Assembly (NCBI RefSeq): GCF_017599325.1
Contig: NZ_JAGFVM010000030.1
Coordinates: forward strand, 62,001 to 126,000
Direction: 5' to 3'
Length of the DNA: 64,000 nucleotides
From: Marinilactibacillus kalidii
GTDB taxonomy: Bacteria; Bacillota; Bacilli; Lactobacillales; Carnobacteriaceae_A
In this document: positions 61,382-64,000 of the stretch, piece after piece
Layout: each line of letters starts with the position of its first letter
How positions within the stretch are numbered: position 1 is the stretch's first letter
Notes under the pieces: model-generated
The model's input: only the letters and a program-made list of their open reading frames with translations
The model's database searches: none
What the model was told of the DNA's origin: nothing
Made by a program: the position numbers and the translations under genes

Positions 61382-61415
61382 AGTGCTTTAAAGCTGTTCA
61401 AAAAAATTACATTAC

Positions 61416-62054
61416 TTAGTTAAGTACTTCTATGTGACTAATTGACAAATAAAGATCCTCAGATTCAGACATTGATTTTACAAGTTCTTCTTTAGCTGGA
61501 TCTACTGGAATCAATAATAAAATCGAAGCATTTTCAGGTAATGTATTCATATCAAATTCACGGTAATTGATTACTTGATTTTCAACAACTGGTTGACCAT
61601 CATAAGCCCAACTGAATCTAAAATCCATATCGTTGATGACCATACCCGTTCTATTTGTTAAAAGAAACACACCGTATAGCTGTTCTTCTTCCTCATACCA
61701 ATTTCCAGTGTAACTAACATTTAACAAACCTTCTTCTCCTATATTCGGATTTGCTGCTAAGAAATCTTCAGCTAGTTTCACTAAAGGATTGCTTTCAGCT
61801 GTTGCATTTAATTCTTCATAAGGTTTCGATAGCACAAGTTCTCCGGTAACACTCTCGCCTGTTTCTTCATCTTTTTCATTCATTTCTAAATCAGTTACTT
61901 CTGAGGGTTCATTTGTATTCGTCTCGGTCGTTTGTGGATCAGTATCCTCAACAGTTTCTACCTCTGTTTGAGTTTCTCCTTCGTCTTGATTAGTGCATCC
62001 AGTTAATATACTCGATATAGCGATAGTTACAATCAGCCATTTCCAACTTTTCAT
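61416..62054 (-). CDS. Predicted lipoprotein of unknown function
   Basis: This 212-residue protein has a lipoprotein signal peptide with lipobox LTGC (about residue 20). A Thr-, Glu- and Asn-rich linker follows (about 22-75), then a compact domain from about 85. That domain contains LVKLAEDFLAANPNIGEEGL, then VSYTGNWYEEEEQLYGVFLL and MDFRFSWAYDGQPVV. It is anchored outside the membrane. I cannot assign a function; neighbours give no hint. Confidence 0.75.
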   Translation of the reverse strand: MKSWKWLIVTIAISSILTGCTNQDEGETQTEVETVEDTDPQTTETNTNEPSEVTDLEMNEKDEETGESVTGELVLSKPYEELNATAESNPLVKLAEDFLAANPNIGEEGLLNVSYTGNWYEEEEQLYGVFLLTNRTGMVINDMDFRFSWAYDGQPVVENQVINYREFDMNTLPENASILLLIPVDPAKEELVKSMSESEDLYLSISHIEVLN

Positions 62055-62231
62055 TTTACACTCTCCCTTTTCTTTTAAAATGCAAGTATTATCTTAATTG
62101 CTTATATCATAGATATCATACCGCTTTCTTTCTTCTTAAGTTCTATAATAAGTCTCAGGTATGATATGTTTATTCGTTTGCTGTGGTAATATCCAACTAT
62201 AGAGAAGTTTTTAAGAAAAGAGGAAGCTTTA

Positions 62232-62567
62232 ATGGCTAAATACTTATATGAAACAACTGGAGATTTCAATAAATTTGTTGGTGTAGTACATGATGTAGCA
62301 CAAAATATCAGCTCAACAACCGTTTACGAAGATGGTTACCGCTTTGCTGATCAAAGTGCCATGATGGTTTATGAACGTTATAGTATCGTCGGATCAAGTA
62401 GGGTAACATTAAGTTTGATGATTACTACATTTGAAGATTCTATCCACCTGGTTGCCATTCCATCTGGCGGTAGCCAAGCTGTTGTACTTAAAATCAATAA
62501 TTGGGGCGAAAATGCTTTTTTAAAAGAATTTAAAAACGCCTTAGAAACGGCTAAAAAGACTTGGTAA
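62232..62567 (+). CDS. Conserved small protein, probably DUF6054
   Basis: This 111-residue soluble protein has KYLYETTGDFNKFVGVVHDV, the alternating beta pattern SSTTVYEDGYRFADQSAMMV and the end FLKEFKNALETAKKTW. Its length and pattern resemble small uncharacterised Firmicutes proteins that I believe are classed as DUF6054, but this is from memory. AAGAGGAAG precedes the ATG, and a terminator follows. No function is known. Confidence 0.6.
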   Translation: MAKYLYETTGDFNKFVGVVHDVAQNISSTTVYEDGYRFADQSAMMVYERYSIVGSSRVTLSLMITTFEDSIHLVAIPSGGSQAVVLKINNWGENAFLKEFKNALETAKKTW

Positions 62568-62572
62568 AGATT

Positions 62573-62613
62573 AAAAAAACCTATCACTCAGTAAGTCGAG
62601 TGATAGGTTTTTT
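62573..62613. terminator. Bidirectional terminator between DUF6054-like gene and FGE
   Basis: AAACCTATCACTC pairs perfectly with GAGTGATAGGTTT, with A and T runs on the sides. Confidence 0.9.
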
Positions 62614-63625
62614 ATGCTATAACGGATTTCCCGCATCTGAAACCAGTATTCCCAGAAGAACTATCCGGTGTATTGGATGTTCTTGCCGACACTCTATACC
62701 GATTACAATAGGAATCGTGGCAGAGGTATGACCCGCCACGCGTAACTCTAGGGGCATCTGGTTGACCATTTGTACTAGAATCAAAGCATTCTGATCCCCA
62801 TTCCCAAACATTGCCAGAAACACTATAGAGACCATAGCCATTTGCTGGAAATGCTCTCACTGGAGATGTTCCAAGAAATCCATCTTCTTTAGTATTTGAA
62901 TATGGAAATTGGCCTTGCCAGATATTGCACATATGCTTGCCATCGGGCGTGAGGCTGTTTCCCCATGGGTATCTATTTTGAACGAGTCCACCTCTAGCAG
63001 CATATTCCCATTCTTTTTCCGTCAAGAGTCGCTTATCTGCCCATTGGCAATAAGCATTAGCATCATTCCAAGAGACATGAACTACTGGATGATCTAGTCT
63101 TTCTTCTATAGAAGAACCCGCACCTTCAGGATGCGCCCAATCAGCCCCTTCTACTGCAAGCCACCAAGGCGTTTGTGCCGGTGTACCTTTCACTTCGTTT
63201 CTTGTCCCATCAAATAATAGATGAAAAACAAATGACCAACCGTATCGTTCTGCTTCTGTACGGTAACCCGTCTGCTCAACAAACTGTTGAAACTCATGAT
63301 TCGTTACAGGTGCAGGATCAATATAAAAAGCCTCTACATCGACAAGCCGAATAGGATCTTCGCTATCTCCGACATTTATATCTTCGTCCTCTGATCCCAT
63401 TAGAAATTGGCCTTTTTCAATATAGATCATCTTTTGTAAAGAGACCTTTGCTTTTTTGTAAAAGTTCCCTTCAAAAAGTTCTTTATCTGGTGAACGATTC
63501 CCAATTTCTACATCCAAATTTGGACTACAGCAATCATGATTACTTATTATATTTGTTTGATCTCCAGTCGTTTCAACTGCGCTGCCTTTTTTGTCTATTG
63601 AATTATCTGGTTGGCAACAACTCAT
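62612..63625 (-). CDS. Formylglycine-generating enzyme (sulfatase activator)
   Basis: This 337-residue FGE/SUMF1-type oxidase converts the active-site Cys of sulfatases to formylglycine. GQFLMGSED, VSWNDANAYCQWADKRLLTEKEWEYAARGG and NVWEWGSECF are family motifs. The copper-binding redox Cys pair lies in LCHDSYCNRYR (Cys302 and Cys307), followed by NTPDSSSGNTGFRC; it is intact. The N-terminal 60 residues contain CC pairs (MSCCQPD, HDCCSPN), seen in some bacterial FGEs. It follows the truncated sulfatase gene by 22 bp, so the pair is an enzyme and its activator. Confidence 0.94.
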   Translation of the reverse strand: MSCCQPDNSIDKKGSAVETTGDQTNIISNHDCCSPNLDVEIGNRSPDKELFEGNFYKKAKVSLQKMIYIEKGQFLMGSEDEDINVGDSEDPIRLVDVEAFYIDPAPVTNHEFQQFVEQTGYRTEAERYGWSFVFHLLFDGTRNEVKGTPAQTPWWLAVEGADWAHPEGAGSSIEERLDHPVVHVSWNDANAYCQWADKRLLTEKEWEYAARGGLVQNRYPWGNSLTPDGKHMCNIWQGQFPYSNTKEDGFLGTSPVRAFPANGYGLYSVSGNVWEWGSECFDSSTNGQPDAPRVTRGGSYLCHDSYCNRYRVSARTSNTPDSSSGNTGFRCGKSVIA

Positions 63626-63647
63626 CCTATCACTCCATAAGTTTTAC

Positions 63648-64000
63648 TTACTTCAATCCCAATCGACTATATTCTTCTTCTGGGGCTTCAATATGCTTCA
63701 TCAATTTCATTAGTTTTTCAACCATCATTGCTTCAATTGTTTCATCATTCAATGGGCTATTTTGCTCTGGATCTTCTTTCAAATCAAACAATAAATGACC
63801 AAAAGCATATGAATTATGATAATTATCCATTTTAATCTTCAACATTGGTACATCGTTACTAAATTTATTACCAGGTACAAGTTCTGCTTCTTTTAACTGT
63901 TCTTTAGACATAAAGCCTCTGATCTGTGTAGGCATCATTGTATAATTCACTAAAGGTTGGTTATTTTCATTAACAGATGCTCGCATGTAAACATATCTGC
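63648..64000 (-). CDS. Sulfatase, C-terminal part (gene continues beyond the window)
   Basis: The last 117 or so codons of a sulfatase gene are visible. The frame is open to the window end, reading RYVYMRASVNENN at the edge. MMPTQIRGFMSKEQLKEAEL, FAFGHLLFDLKEDPEQNSPL-like (FGHLLFDLKEDPEQN) and MKLMKHIEAPEEEYSRLGL are typical of sulfatase C-termini, including the LYDLxxDPxExxNL element. The catalytic Cys and metal sites lie outside the window. The FGE gene follows 22 bp downstream. The substrate may be a sulfated glycan of the uronate/rhamnose type. Confidence 0.85.
   Translation of the reverse strand, partial: RYVYMRASVNENNQPLVNYTMMPTQIRGFMSKEQLKEAELVPGNKFSNDVPMLKIKMDNYHNSYAFGHLLFDLKEDPEQNSPLNDETIEAMMVEKLMKLMKHIEAPEEEYSRLGLK

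Overview
The window is AT-rich DNA from a low-GC Gram-positive bacterium. WxL and DUF916 surface proteins, PTS EIIBCA permeases paired with GH1 enzymes, CcpA-type cre-like sites and strong AGGAGG ribosome binding sites point to Lactobacillales. Carnobacteriaceae (for example a Marinilactibacillus or Alkalibacterium relative) is my best guess, but this is inference. I see no rRNA, tRNA, CRISPR array, insertion sequence or prophage. Most of the window is carbohydrate metabolism.

Layout. At 0-13.3 kb there is a beta-glucoside PTS/6-phospho-beta-glucosidase operon controlled by an RNA antiterminator site, a glycerol dehydrogenase, and a five-gene galactoside operon: GH2 beta-galactosidase, ABC binding protein, two permeases and GH36 alpha-galactosidase, with no ATPase gene in the operon. 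At 13.5-19.1 kb there is a DUF4153 membrane protein and a three-gene WxL/DUF916 surface-protein operon. At 19.5-22.1 kb there are oxidoreductases and a small membrane protein. At 22.2-29.0 kb lies a polysaccharide locus: two GT2-GtrA fusion proteins, a BcsA-like synthase with an intact PilZ (c-di-GMP) motif, and a polytopic protein resembling a GT-C transferase. At 29.1-34.5 kb there is a second PTS/GH1 pair, an aldo/keto reductase and a glucose-1-dehydrogenase-like SDR.

From 34.7 kb to the right edge is a uronate/rhamnose catabolic island. One operon has a discoidin-like protein, a DUF2264 enzyme and a GH88 unsaturated glucuronyl hydrolase, with a divergent AraC regulator. Then come nanE with a metal-site-degraded M24 homologue, an orphan LplA-like binding lipoprotein, and the rhamnose operon (TRAP DctPQM, rhaB, rhaA, rhaD, rhaM and a decayed aldA remnant) with a divergent AraC regulator. 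These are followed by GH105 with a sugar isomerase, an IclR (KdgR-like) regulator, kduI-kduD, a ROK kinase with an EEP-family protein, GH35 beta-galactosidase, and, at the right edge, a formylglycine-generating enzyme behind a truncated sulfatase.

How it fits together. Unsaturated uronyl oligosaccharides produced by extracellular lyases (not in the window) would be imported and cut by GH88/GH105. The released uronate would be isomerised by KduI and reduced by KduD to KDG. Rhamnose would go through RhaM, RhaA, RhaB and RhaD to DHAP and lactaldehyde. Sulfatase plus FGE would remove sulfate. This combination suits a rhamnose- and uronate-containing, probably sulfated, glycan such as ulvan, or alternatively rhamnogalacturonan or a glycosaminoglycan; the substrate is inference. 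Two regulons can be read from repeated DNA sites: an AraC-type CTAAC(C/T)TATTT element 33 bp from a cre-like palindrome at two promoters, and TTTCTTATAAGAAA-like palindromes around the IclR gene and kduI.
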